Origin: a bacterium
Lineage (GTDB): Bacteria > Myxococcota_A > Polyangia > Nannocystales > Nannocystaceae
Length of the DNA: 64,000 nt
Assembly (NCBI GenBank): GCA_024742475.1
Contig: JANSYI010000008.1
Coordinates: forward strand, 62,001-126,000
Direction: 5' to 3'
Positions 26,110 through 34,530 of the stretch are shown in pieces (positions within the stretch are counted from its first letter, which is position 1; each line of letters begins with the position of its first letter). The notes under the pieces are model-generated. The model made no database searches and was not told the DNA's origin. It saw only the letters and a list, made by a program, of their open reading frames with translations. A program made the position numbers and the translations under genes.

Positions 26110-27562
26110 ACAAGCACCGCGTCAGCGGGATCGCCACGTCGGCAAGCACATAGAGGTAGTACTCCTGGCCTTCGACGAGGGAGTCGGGAGCGCCGCTGGC
26201 GGGAAAGCGCTGGCTCGCAAACCCAGGCGTGTCTCCGTACTCGAGCACCCCGCTCTCGAACGTCGTGTCCTCGTCCCACGGGACATCGGCCCTCCACAGG
26301 GTGCCCTCGGGGAGGTCGAGGTTGGGTGGCACGGTCGGGTTGTCCGAGCCCGCTTCGAGCACGTAGACGTAGCGCGCCGGGCTGTCCGCCCAGTGGATGG
26401 TGCCGTCCCGATCGACCCGCTCGCCCTTCTCGCAGGCGCTGGGTTCGTAGACGAGCTGGCTGTAGAGCGGGCCTCCGAACGCAGGGTCGTCGGCGAAGTC
26501 CTCCTCGACGAGGCCACGGTGCTCGAGCTCGGCGAGGAAGAACGCACGCATGCGGTCGGGGTCGGTCGACGGCACCCCGTAGCGGCGGTCGAAGCCGTTG
26601 TTCTCTTCGGGCGGGAACGCCCCGAACGAAGTGGAGTCGATCCAGCCGGCCGAGAACGCCAGGCCGGTGTCGTCGAACGTGCCGACCCAGTTGCCAGGCG
26701 CGTCGATGGTCCAATTCGACGAGCCCCCGGGGGCGACGTCCGAGTGGCAGCACACGCACGCGGTGGCCTCGATCTGCTCGCGGACCCAGTCCAGCTCCGC
26801 CGTGTAGGCCGGGTCGTCCATGCGCTCGTCCCCGGTGAGGTCGTTGCCATCGACCGGGTAGTAGGGCCGCTGCGTGTAGACGACGTTGCAGTCGGCGTAG
26901 TCCTCGTAGTGCCGGCCCTCTTCGGTGGCGGCCGAGATCAGCTGCCAGGTGCAGACCTGACCGTCGGGTCCGTCGCCCGGTGGCTCGCCCTCGATCGGGT
27001 CGCGGCACTCGAGCGTGGGCTGAATGAACGGGTTGGCTACGCCGCCGCCGCCGCCCGAGTCGGTCGGGTCATCGCCAGCGCATACGCCTTCGGGCTCGAA
27101 GGTTCCGCCGCCGAACGTCTCGCATCCGGTCTGCGAAAGGGAACACGCGTCGGCGTCGTCGCCATAGAAGACGATCTGCACCTCGAGGTCGGTTCCGCCG
27201 TCGAGGATGCATCGTCCGAGGACGCCTTCGTCGCTGCACGCGACGTCCAAGGTGGTCGTCCCCATCTGCTCGGCGCAGTCGTTCTCGATCGCGTCAGCGG
27301 TCCACCCCGCGCCGACGTAGTCGCGGCACTCCTCGCCCTGCGAGAACGGGTTGGTGTACTCGCACCGGCCGGCCGCATCGACGGGGGCCTCGCCAGACTC
27401 GCCGTCGGCCGCTCCGGTCTCCCCCGAGTCGTCATCACCCGACGGGCCGGTGTCGCCGGCGGAGTCGGGGGTGTCGGTGTCGACGCCGCCGTTGCCCGCG
27501 GAGCCATCGCTACCGCAGGCGGTGGCGGTCACCAGAAGAAGAGCAGCACCGAGGCGTCGCAT
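26099..27562 (-). CDS. Haem-c lipoprotein (second)
   Basis: 487 aa from ATG 27562; lipobox 'VTATAC'. A Gly/Asp/Ser/Thr linker follows, then a Cys-containing domain ('CEYTNPFSQGEECRDYVG', a later 'CSLSQTGC'). In the C-terminal half 'TACVCCHSDVAPGG' gives one CxxCH haem-c site. No peroxidase or oxidase motif was recognised. It is probably outer-membrane or periplasmic. It resembles the lipoprotein at 14503-16350 only in having a lipobox and one haem site. Convergent and overlapping with rnhA by 11 bp. Confidence 0.7.
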   Translation of the reverse strand: MRRLGAALLLVTATACGSDGSAGNGGVDTDTPDSAGDTGPSGDDDSGETGAADGESGEAPVDAAGRCEYTNPFSQGEECRDYVGAGWTADAIENDCAEQMGTTTLDVACSDEGVLGRCILDGGTDLEVQIVFYGDDADACSLSQTGCETFGGGTFEPEGVCAGDDPTDSGGGGGVANPFIQPTLECRDPIEGEPPGDGPDGQVCTWQLISAATEEGRHYEDYADCNVVYTQRPYYPVDGNDLTGDERMDDPAYTAELDWVREQIEATACVCCHSDVAPGGSSNWTIDAPGNWVGTFDDTGLAFSAGWIDSTSFGAFPPEENNGFDRRYGVPSTDPDRMRAFFLAELEHRGLVEEDFADDPAFGGPLYSQLVYEPSACEKGERVDRDGTIHWADSPARYVYVLEAGSDNPTVPPNLDLPEGTLWRADVPWDEDTTFESGVLEYGDTPGFASQRFPASGAPDSLVEGQEYYLYVLADVAIPLTRCLFTY

Positions 27563-27670
27563 GGCCTGCAGCGTGCGCGTCACGGCGGCGTCGGCAACGA
27601 AAAGGGTCGTCCGCGGCCAACGAGGCGCGCGCAGCGGCGGGTCGAGTCACCTCCGGCGTGACACGACCCG

Positions 27671-28960
27671 CTACATCGAGTCGTACACGCCGTTGCTGAA
27701 CGCCAGCTGGTACGGGGCGCAGGTCGGCATGCCGCCCGTGTCGGCCACCCGGTACACGGCGACGAAGTACTCGGAGGTGTCGCTGGTGCAGGAGCTGACG
27801 TTGGTCGGCGGTTGGCCGGTGCCGCCATGACAGGGGCACTGGCCGGTCAGCACGCCCGCGTCACTGATGCGCATGTCGGTCGCCCAGGTGTAGTCGTTGC
27901 ACTCGACGTTGGTGTTGACCGCACCACACGAGCCTCGCCCCACGGAGAACGCGTACTGGTTGCCGGGGTTGGACAAGAAGTTCACGCGCACGTGGTAGTT
28001 GTCGCAGGACGTGTCCGCTTGATCGACGCCGCGAAAGCGGTACCAGACCACGCGACCGGGCGGCACGGCGTTGCCCTCGACGGTGACCGACTCCGCGGTG
28101 TCGGCGATGTCGCCCACGTCGATGGCCGACGCACAGTCGACGCCCTCGTCCATCGAGGGGATCGACTCACACTCGCACCCGGTCAGCGCGTCGCTGTCGA
28201 GATCCACGAGGTCGGTGTCGCATTCGCTGATGACGCAGCCGTCTTCGCCGGCGGCGGGTGGAGCACACGTCCAGCCTGTGACGCCGGGTGTGGCGACGCC
28301 GGCGGGCGGGCACATCTCGTCGGCGGGGAACGGGTCGATCTCACCGGCGCAGTTTTCGGCCACGCCGTTGCAAAGCTCGACCTCGTCGCCCTCGCCCACC
28401 GACGGGTTGCCGTCGTGGCAGTCGGGTCCCGGGGCGCAGTCGCCGTAGACGTCGCAGCCGACCCAGACCCCATCCTCGTCGAGGTCGACACAGTTGGCGC
28501 AGCCGGCGTCGGTCCAGACGCATCCGTTGGAGTCGTCGCAGTCGGGACCCTGCGTGCCCTCGGGATAGGTGTCGCATTCGCCGAACCATCCGTCGGCGTC
28601 GGCGTCGATGCAGGTCTGGCAGGCGGCTTCGGTCCAGGCGCCCGCGTTGGCGTCGTCGCAGTCGGGTCCGGCGTCGCAGTTGTTGCCGTAGCCGTCGCCG
28701 TCCATGTCGACGCATCCGCCGGCAGATCCAGACTCACCGCTGGAGTCGCCGGCGCTCCCTGCCGCGCCCGAGGTCTGGCCGGTGAGGCCCGTGGTGGACA
28801 GACCGGTGGTCGGCCCGCCGGACCCTCCACCAAAGGCGGTGTCCGCGAGGCCGCCCGAGTCGACCTCGCCGCCGGAGCAGGCGAGCAGAACCGTCAACGC
28901 GGCGACACCGCACTGCGGCACGCTTCCAAGACGATCCCGACCCACACCCACGGCCAGCAT
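27671..28960 (-). CDS. MopE-like metal-binding-repeat lipoprotein
   Basis: 429 aa from ATG 28960. Hydrophobic N-terminus and lipobox 'VLLAC' near residue 25, then a Ser/Gly/Thr linker. The middle has repeats of D-x-D-x-D-G followed by C-D-x-x-x-x-G-P-D-C-D-D ('DMDGDGYGNNCDAGPDCDD', 'DADADGWFGECDTYPEG', 'DLDEDGVWVGCDVYG'), matching the myxobacterial MopE 'putative metal-binding' family. The C-terminus is a beta domain ('VVWYRFRGVDQ'). It probably binds Ca2+ or a transition metal in the envelope. Divergent from the MCE gene (56 bp). Confidence 0.75.
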   Translation of the reverse strand: MLAVGVGRDRLGSVPQCGVAALTVLLACSGGEVDSGGLADTAFGGGSGGPTTGLSTTGLTGQTSGAAGSAGDSSGESGSAGGCVDMDGDGYGNNCDAGPDCDDANAGAWTEAACQTCIDADADGWFGECDTYPEGTQGPDCDDSNGCVWTDAGCANCVDLDEDGVWVGCDVYGDCAPGPDCHDGNPSVGEGDEVELCNGVAENCAGEIDPFPADEMCPPAGVATPGVTGWTCAPPAAGEDGCVISECDTDLVDLDSDALTGCECESIPSMDEGVDCASAIDVGDIADTAESVTVEGNAVPPGRVVWYRFRGVDQADTSCDNYHVRVNFLSNPGNQYAFSVGRGSCGAVNTNVECNDYTWATDMRISDAGVLTGQCPCHGGTGQPPTNVSSCTSDTSEYFVAVYRVADTGGMPTCAPYQLAFSNGVYDSM

Positions 28961-29016
28961 CGTACCGCGATCGAGGCCACTGCGCGAAATGGACACGATC
29001 GGGCTACCATGGCCGC

Positions 29017-30435
29017 ATGGGCTCCCGAAAGCGACGCGGCAACGTCACGCGCGGGCTCATCACGGTCGTCCTGTTCGGGGCTTCGTTCGCGCTGCTGTTC
29101 CTCGCGCCGCGCGCCCGATCGCTGACGCAAGAGAGGGTCGCGGTGTACGCGGACTTCCGCACCATCGCCAGCCTGCGTCCGGGCAGCATCGTTCAGCTCG
29201 CGGGCGTCAACGTCGGGGCAGTCGAAGGCGTGAACTTCGTGCAGGTCAAGTACCGCTGCGACCCGCTGAGCGAGGACATCGGCAGGTACGGACAGGGGCG
29301 CACCGACAGCTGCGACCAAGACCTCTTCTGCGCGCCGACGGGGTACTGCGCCGACCTCGAAAGCTACGCGGGCAAGGGCCACCACACCCGCTGCGACGCG
29401 ACGGCAGACTGCGCGCACGACGAGATCTGCTTCACGGGCGCGGTGCGCAGTCGCGAAGCCCACCTGGACTGGGGAGGCCCGCGCGGTGTGTGTGCGCGGT
29501 TCAACACCGATCACACGCGCACCCGCGTACGCATGAAGGTCCCGATGGACATCGTGCCGCTGCTGCGCGGCGACAGCCGGGCGGTCATCGCGTCCAACGG
29601 GGTCCTCGAGGCGCCCAAGGTCAACATCAGCGCGGGGCGAGGCGACGAGCTGTGCCCGCTGGTGCGTGAAGACCTCGAGAGCTACTCCTACGACGAGTGC
29701 CTCGCCAACATGCGGGTGCAGGCCCGGCCATCGCTGACCGAAGACATCGACCGCATGCGCAAGCGGGTGGAGAGCTTCATGGCGAAGGCCGACACGAGCA
29801 TCGTCGCGGTCATGGGCCTCATCGACCAGCTGCAGAGCGAAGAGACGATGGATGCGCTCAAGGGCACGGTCCACAACCTGGGCGTCATCACGCACACGCT
29901 CGCCTACGGCGACGGCCTGGTGCCGGCGCTCATGCACTCGCAGCAGTACCGCAAGGACATCGGAGGCACGCTCGGCGCGCTGCACCGCACATCGTTCGGC
30001 CTGCAGCGCACCGCCGCCCACGGCAACGACATCCTCGACACGCTCGACCGCAACATGGGGCCGCTGCTCGGTGACACCGAGGCCACGTTCGAGAGCGTCG
30101 ACGGCCTGCTCGCGGACCTCGACGACCCCAAGAACAAGAGCCTGACGTCGAAGCTCCTGCGAGACGACACCGGCGACATCGCCCGCGACCTCGAGCTGAT
30201 CTTCGACCACGGCGCCGACGTCTCCTCCGACCTGGCGTCGATCACCGAGGCGGTCGACACCGGCAAGGGGACGCTGGGCCTGCTCGCGACGGACGACCGC
30301 GTCGCCAACGAGCTGGGTAAACTGCTGGACAGCCTGGCCAAGCACGACACACTGCGCGCGCTGACGCTTTGGTACCTGGAGAAGCGACTGGGCGCGATCT
30401 CGGTGAGCGACACGCGGTCGTCGGCGCGGCCCTGA
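29017..30435 (+). CDS. Orphan MCE/MlaD-domain protein with Cys-rich insertion
   Basis: 472 aa. One N-terminal transmembrane helix (about 11-30), then the first MCE strands ('RTIASLRPGSIVQLAGVNVG', about 48-67). The domain is interrupted by about 80 residues with eight cysteines (81, 99, 105, 111, 126, 132, 138, 159) and resumes with 'TRVRMKVPMDIVPLLRGDSR' (about 169-188) and 'GVLEAPKVNISAG'. A long helical tail follows. MlaD/MCE rings carry phospholipid across the envelope, but no MlaE or MlaF gene is near, so this is an orphan. The Cys-rich loop should form disulfides in the periplasm. Confidence 0.85.
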   Translation: MGSRKRRGNVTRGLITVVLFGASFALLFLAPRARSLTQERVAVYADFRTIASLRPGSIVQLAGVNVGAVEGVNFVQVKYRCDPLSEDIGRYGQGRTDSCDQDLFCAPTGYCADLESYAGKGHHTRCDATADCAHDEICFTGAVRSREAHLDWGGPRGVCARFNTDHTRTRVRMKVPMDIVPLLRGDSRAVIASNGVLEAPKVNISAGRGDELCPLVREDLESYSYDECLANMRVQARPSLTEDIDRMRKRVESFMAKADTSIVAVMGLIDQLQSEETMDALKGTVHNLGVITHTLAYGDGLVPALMHSQQYRKDIGGTLGALHRTSFGLQRTAAHGNDILDTLDRNMGPLLGDTEATFESVDGLLADLDDPKNKSLTSKLLRDDTGDIARDLELIFDHGADVSSDLASITEAVDTGKGTLGLLATDDRVANELGKLLDSLAKHDTLRALTLWYLEKRLGAISVSDTRSSARP

Positions 30436-30464
30436 GCTAGAGGTAGAGCTACAGCTACAGCTCG
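30435..30464. repeat. Hexamer microrepeat at convergent gene ends
   Basis: Five near-identical hexamers (consensus 'agctac') cover the last base of the MCE gene, the 19-bp gap and the first bases of the convergent TerB-like gene's end. It looks like a short microsatellite. Confidence 0.6.
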
Positions 30465-30784
30465 CGCTCGAGGACGCCGCGGACCTCGTCGAGGATGTCC
30501 TGCTCGGCGCGACCGATCTCGCCGTCGGCGATGGCCGCCGCTTCGAGCTCGGCGAGGAGCTCGGGCCGCCGCTCGGGGGAGAGCTGTCGCAGGCGGCCTT
30601 CGACCGACTCGCCGATGTTGACCGAGTTGAACACGGCCTGGCGGTCTTCGGAGCTGAACTCGAAGCGCTTCATGAGGCGGTCGAGGAACCGCTGCTCGGA
30701 GTCGGTAACCTGCGCGTCCGAGATCAGGAGCACGGCCACGATTTCGCAGAACAGGCGGTTGTCATCCCGATTCTCGGACGCCAT
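30455..30784 (-). CDS. TerB-like small protein
   Basis: 109 aa from ATG 30784. All-helical; 'LFCEIVAVLLISDAQVTDSEQRFLDRLMKRF' (split over two helices at about 12-42) and 'AAIADGEIGRAEQDILDEV' match the duplicated TerB/tellurite-resistance helical pattern with acidic D-x-x-x-D/E turns. These small proteins can bind metals or other proteins; a role in tellurite stress is not implied. The upstream frame to 30874 is not used. Divergent from hpf by 175 bp. Confidence 0.75.
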   Translation of the reverse strand: MASENRDDNRLFCEIVAVLLISDAQVTDSEQRFLDRLMKRFEFSSEDRQAVFNSVNIGESVEGRLRQLSPERRPELLAELEAAAIADGEIGRAEQDILDEVRGVLEREL

Positions 30785-30959
30785 GGGGTGCCAGAGTAGG
30801 CCAGCGAACCGCCCGATTCCACGCTTGGTGCGCGATTTCCTTCGGGTTTCCGTCCCGGACCCGACGCTGGGCAAAGGTTGCGGTTGATCGGGCGGAGGAA
30901 TAGCTCAAAATTGAGGTGGGCGAGGCGGACGACGCCCCGCTCACACCGAGAAGGAAAGC

Positions 30960-31322
30960 ATGCAGCAACCCGAAGCGACGGCAAAAGTTCCCCTGCAGGT
31001 CACCTACCGAGGCATGTCCCGATCCGAAGCGCTCGAAGAGAAGATCGCCGAGCGGATCGACAAGCTGACCAAGACCGGAGAGCGCATCCTCGACGCCCAC
31101 GTCAGCGTCGAAGCAAGCCAGCCGCACGCCAGCGGCCACGTGTTCGCCGTACACGCCGTCGTTCGAACTCCCCATGGCGAGGTCGTCGTCTCCAACGACA
31201 AAGACCCCAAGGGCAACCACGAGGACGCCTACGTCGCGGTGCGCGACGCGATGGACTCCCTCCATCGCCGCATCCAAGAGGTGCGCGAGAAGGCGATCGA
31301 ACGCCGCCACGGCCAAGCGTAG
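30960..31322 (+). CDS. hpf: Ribosome hibernation promoting factor
   Basis: 120 aa, short-form HPF/RaiA. Binds the ribosome in stationary phase and promotes the inactive state. Seen: 'YRGMSRSEALEEKIAERIDKL', 'VSVEASQPHASG' with the beta-strand core, and 'DAMDSLHRRIQEVREKA' as the second helix. A good Shine-Dalgarno (AAGGAA at 30951-30956) precedes the ATG. No long-form C-terminal dimerisation domain is present. A large hairpin (31330-31394) starts 8 bp after the stop. Confidence 0.94.
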   Translation: MQQPEATAKVPLQVTYRGMSRSEALEEKIAERIDKLTKTGERILDAHVSVEASQPHASGHVFAVHAVVRTPHGEVVVSNDKDPKGNHEDAYVAVRDAMDSLHRRIQEVREKAIERRHGQA

Positions 31323-31329
31323 ATCGTGA

Positions 31330-31394
31330 CGTGAACCCGACGCCGGTGCGCGTACCGAAAGCGGTACGGCTCCGGCGTCGTTCGTTGGTTCACG
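31330..31394. terminator. Bidirectional terminator hairpin between hpf and 31390 lipoprotein
   Basis: A 65-nt structure in three stacked stems: outer 8 bp (31330-31337 with 31387-31394), middle 9 bp (31338-31346 with 31372-31380) and inner 6 bp (31351-31356 with 31363-31368) with a 6-nt loop. It overlaps the stop codon of the minus-strand lipoprotein gene, so it likely ends both transcripts. Confidence 0.8.
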
Positions 31395-31818
31395 CGCCCG
31401 TGGATGCTGAGGCCTCCGACGTCGAGCCACCGCCAGGGTCGACGACGACGAGCAGGAACGTCGCCGTGCTCGGCCCTGGGTCAGGGCAGCCCGGTGGCAA
31501 CCAGTGCATCTGACTCGAGAGCACGAGCTCGAACTCCCCCGACTCTTCCAAGACTCCCGAGAGGTCGCCCTCCCGGACTTCCATTCCCATGGGGATTTCG
31601 CCTTCGACCGAAATCCCTACGCCGCCGATGGTCGAGTAGCCGAAGACGTTCACTGCATACGGCTCGCCCACATACCCATCGGGTAACTCGAAGGGGCCCT
31701 CGTGTCTGCTCGTGGGACAATCCGCGGCGCCACTGGTCGCATCGTCGGTGGTCGGCGCATCGTCGGCGCAGCCGCTCACCACCGTTGCCAACGACAGCGA
31801 CACCCTCGTCACCTTCAC
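31390..31818 (-). CDS. Small Ig-like lipoprotein
   Basis: 142 aa from GTG 31818. Lipobox 'VVSGC' near residue 17, an Asp/Thr/Ala linker, then about 90 residues with 'LPDGYVGEPYAVNVFGYS', 'GISVEGEIPMGMEV', 'SGVLEESGEFELVLSSQM' and 'ATFLLVVVDPGGG', which resembles the bacterial putative-Ig (He_PIG) fold. Binding partner unknown. The 3' end lies inside the bidirectional hairpin. Confidence 0.65.
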   Translation of the reverse strand: MKVTRVSLSLATVVSGCADDAPTTDDATSGAADCPTSRHEGPFELPDGYVGEPYAVNVFGYSTIGGVGISVEGEIPMGMEVREGDLSGVLEESGEFELVLSSQMHWLPPGCPDPGPSTATFLLVVVDPGGGSTSEASASTGA

Positions 31819-31991
31819 CTCTCCGAGGCTAGCAAGCCGCGCCTTCTCAGGGTTCTTCCGATGCGGGGCCTACGCGCTTGCGCCAGTCATCGCCGGATGT
31901 GAAAGACCGCGCATCGCTGACATCAGCCTGATCCTGCAGCGAACGGGCTCTCGAAGCACATTCTCACCCGATCCGAAAAAAACCGTGATTT

Positions 31992-32004
31992 GGCACGCGG
32001 TGCC
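31992..32004. promoter_or_regulatory. Palindrome in the divergent promoter region of 31818/32109
   Basis: A 5-bp inverted repeat with a 3-bp centre ('ggcac-gcg-gtgcc') about 105 bp before the MYXO-CTERM gene, in a 290-bp non-coding stretch (31819-32108) that also contains A-rich sequence at 31975-31983. It could be an operator. Evidence is the symmetry and position only. Confidence 0.25.
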
Positions 32005-32108
32005 CGTCCTCGAACCATGGTACCCGGTGGCCAAACGTAAGTCGATGTAGGCGGACCCGCGGGGGGGACACCATGAGAAGCTCGGCTGCGGAAGAGGGAG
32101 TGCGAAAC

Positions 32109-33233
32109 ATGAAGAAGATTGCTTTGTTGGTGGGCGTTCTTACGGCGCTGGTGGGGACTGAAGCACATGCCGAGACGGACTCGGACAACTTCAACCCGCA
32201 GCACACGTTCCGTCCGAACGAGTTCCCCTGGGAGTCCGGGCCGATTAACCTGATTTTCGGCGTCTCGGTGAACCTGACGGCGGCCGCCTATCACGAGGTC
32301 GACCTCGAGATGCTCGGCCAGGGCGAGTACGATTTCGACGCGCAGACTCTCACCTTCACCGGTGACGCCGATGGCGGGACGATGGAGAACGCGCTCGGCG
32401 TGGAGATCGGCGTCGTCGTCGACTCGCCGCTGGGGATGTTCGATGTCGGCATCTACAACATCGAGGAGACGGCCGATGGGACCTTCTCGCCCTACCTGCT
32501 CCCAGGAGATACGGAGCGTCCGTTCGGCGTCGACGAAGCCATCGGCCCCAACGACCTGTTCGAGACCGCCTTCTCGATCCTCAGCATCGACATCACGCTC
32601 GACATCGACTGGCAGCTCAACATCCCAGGGATCGAGTACCAGAGCACGCGCATCCTGCTGACGGACGGCGAGGACTCGGTCATCGCCAACGAAGTCGGTG
32701 TGTACGACGCCGAGGACGACGCGCTCGACCTCATCCTTCCGGACGTCGTGCCCGGTGAGACGTCCACGATGTACGCGACGCTCGAGGGCGAGTTCGACGC
32801 CGAGGTCGCGTTCATCTTCATCATCAACGCCACGGTCAACGAGGTGCCGGTCGGACCGATCGAGGTTCCCCTCGACTACCCGGTCAACGAGGGCATCCCT
32901 GTCGAGTTCCCCGTCGAGGTCATCAACTTCGACGTGCCCGAGGCGCCCGAGCCTGGGACCACCACGGGTGACGAAGGGAGCTCGACGGGCGATGAGCCCG
33001 CCGGCGACAGCAGCGGTGACGACTCGGACTCCGACTCTGATGGCACGACGACGGGCATCGACCCGGACCCGACCACGGGGGACATGGGCGACGGCTCGTC
33101 GGGCGGAGGGCTGCCCGCTGCGCCCGATCCCTCTGATTCGGGCTGCGGCTGCACCACGAGCAACGAGGGCGGCGGGTTCGCCTGGGTCCTCGGGTTGTTC
33201 GGGCTGACGATGCTTCGCCGCCGCCGCGACTAG
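32109..33233 (+). CDS. Exported protein with MYXO-CTERM-like sorting signal
   Basis: 374 aa from ATG 32109. Sec signal peptide in the first 20 residues (cleavage near 'AHA'). An acidic beta-rich region follows (about 25-285), then a linker of Thr/Gly/Ser/Asp (about 285-345). The last 30 residues read as a short Cys-pair ('SGCGCTTS'), a hydrophobic helix and an Arg cluster, the pattern of the MYXO-CTERM surface-anchoring signal. The protein is therefore likely displayed at the cell surface. Preceded by a purine-rich Shine-Dalgarno (about 32092-32101). A strong hairpin (33254-33286) follows. Function unknown. Confidence 0.8.
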   Translation: MKKIALLVGVLTALVGTEAHAETDSDNFNPQHTFRPNEFPWESGPINLIFGVSVNLTAAAYHEVDLEMLGQGEYDFDAQTLTFTGDADGGTMENALGVEIGVVVDSPLGMFDVGIYNIEETADGTFSPYLLPGDTERPFGVDEAIGPNDLFETAFSILSIDITLDIDWQLNIPGIEYQSTRILLTDGEDSVIANEVGVYDAEDDALDLILPDVVPGETSTMYATLEGEFDAEVAFIFIINATVNEVPVGPIEVPLDYPVNEGIPVEFPVEVINFDVPEAPEPGTTTGDEGSSTGDEPAGDSSGDDSDSDSDGTTTGIDPDPTTGDMGDGSSGGGLPAAPDPSDSGCGCTTSNEGGGFAWVLGLFGLTMLRRRRD

Positions 33234-33253
33234 AGCACCGCAGGCTCACGAAC

Positions 33254-33286
33254 GAACGGCCGCGCCTCGAAAGAGGGCGGCCGTTC
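33254..33286. terminator. Bidirectional terminator between 33233 and 33311
   Basis: A 10-bp perfect stem (33254-33263 with 33277-33286) continued by a 4-bp stem with a GAAA tetraloop (33265-33276), one bulged base. T-rich sequence follows at 33284-33292. It lies between two convergent genes. Confidence 0.75.
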
Positions 33287-33310
33287 TTCGTTGTAGGCGC
33301 GCAGCTCTGG

Positions 33311-34459
33311 CTACGGGCAGGTGAAGACCGCGTCGAGCGTCGCGATCGCGTCCGAGACGTCGGTGGGCTGTCCCGCGGTCCAGAAGGACTGCAGCGACGC
33401 GTAGGCTGCCGCGTCGCGTTCGTTGCCCGCGCGGTCGAGCACGGGGCCGATGATCTCGAGCCCGGCCCACGCCGCCTCGGCCTCGGCTCCCTCGAGTCCG
33501 GCGAAGGCCTCCAGGCGCGCGCGCACGACCATGGCCAAGCCGTGGTCGAGCGCGGTCGTCAGCTGGCTCTGCGCGCTGCAAAGCAGCCCCTGCGCGTCCA
33601 TGTCGAGATCCCCGATCGACGGAGATTCGTCGGCAGGGTTGAGGTCCCGCAGGCAGCGGAACGCGCTGAAACCGTCCCAGATCGCGTCGTGGGCCTCTTG
33701 GCTAACGGCCAGAACGTCCGCCGCCATGCCGATGCCGCCGCCGCGGTCGAAGCCCCCGGTGTAGTACGCCCACGCCGAGTCGCAGTCCTTCGCCTTGCTC
33801 GTGAAGCAGGTGTTGGCCTCCTTGTAGACCGACAGGTACAGGAACCAAAGACCGGCGGCCTCGATGCGCGCGATGTGAACGGCCGGCTCGCCCTCGCCGT
33901 TTTGACCCGCCGCGAACGCCTCGTTCATGATCGGGGCGATCGACGAAGGCCCCGCGCAGCGCTCGGCGTACTTTTCGACGTTCGAAGCCACGGTGCACTG
34001 CTTGTCGGAGTCGACGCCCGGATCCCAGTCGGACATCGGAATCTCGGGGTAGTGCAGGTCCTCGCGGCGCTGTAGCCGAGACTCGAGCCCCTCGTCTTCG
34101 GAGTACTTCGTCCGCGCCGCGGTGAACCCTGCTTGCGACGGGTCTGCCGCTAGCATGGTCAGCACCTCTTCGTAGGCTTCGACCCGCGCGATCGAGCTCG
34201 GCGTGCTGTCGACCAGCGTGTACGTGCCGTCGTCGGTCACACACGCCTCGTAGGCATCGTCGCCGCCGGGCTGGTAGTCGTTGGCGTTGGGTGAGCACGC
34301 CGCGAGGTCGTCCTCATCGACGAGGTCTCCGCACGCGTACACCATGCCCTCGTCACCATCGGTGTCGCCGCCATCATCATCCATGCCACCGTCGTCGCAG
34401 CCCCACGCACACAGCGCGAAGGCGAGAGTTCCGTAGCGGACGCGAGTTCCCCACATCAT
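33311..34459 (-). CDS. Lipoprotein of unknown function
   Basis: 382 aa from ATG 34459. The lipobox Cys near residue 21 ('CAWGC') is followed by an Asp/Gly-rich linker ('DDGGMDDDGGDTDGD'). The mature part is helical with several cysteines ('KDCDSAWAYYTGGFDRGGGIG'). No catalytic motif was recognised, and no family is named. The 71-bp gap to the response regulator end (34530) suggests a separate transcript. Confidence 0.65.
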   Translation of the reverse strand: MMWGTRVRYGTLAFALCAWGCDDGGMDDDGGDTDGDEGMVYACGDLVDEDDLAACSPNANDYQPGGDDAYEACVTDDGTYTLVDSTPSSIARVEAYEEVLTMLAADPSQAGFTAARTKYSEDEGLESRLQRREDLHYPEIPMSDWDPGVDSDKQCTVASNVEKYAERCAGPSSIAPIMNEAFAAGQNGEGEPAVHIARIEAAGLWFLYLSVYKEANTCFTSKAKDCDSAWAYYTGGFDRGGGIGMAADVLAVSQEAHDAIWDGFSAFRCLRDLNPADESPSIGDLDMDAQGLLCSAQSQLTTALDHGLAMVVRARLEAFAGLEGAEAEAAWAGLEIIGPVLDRAGNERDAAAYASLQSFWTAGQPTDVSDAIATLDAVFTCP

Positions 34460-34530
34460 GGGGAGATCGTGGGCTCGATCGTACGCGTCCGAAAGCGGAC
34501 GAGCACTCCGCCCGTGCAGAGGGTTTCCCC

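Noticed and set aside
31991..32005. Sigma-54 -24/-12 promoter in the 31818/32109 gap
   Set aside because: The TGGCAC is followed by GC after 8 rather than 10 bases, and the sequence is better explained as a palindrome.
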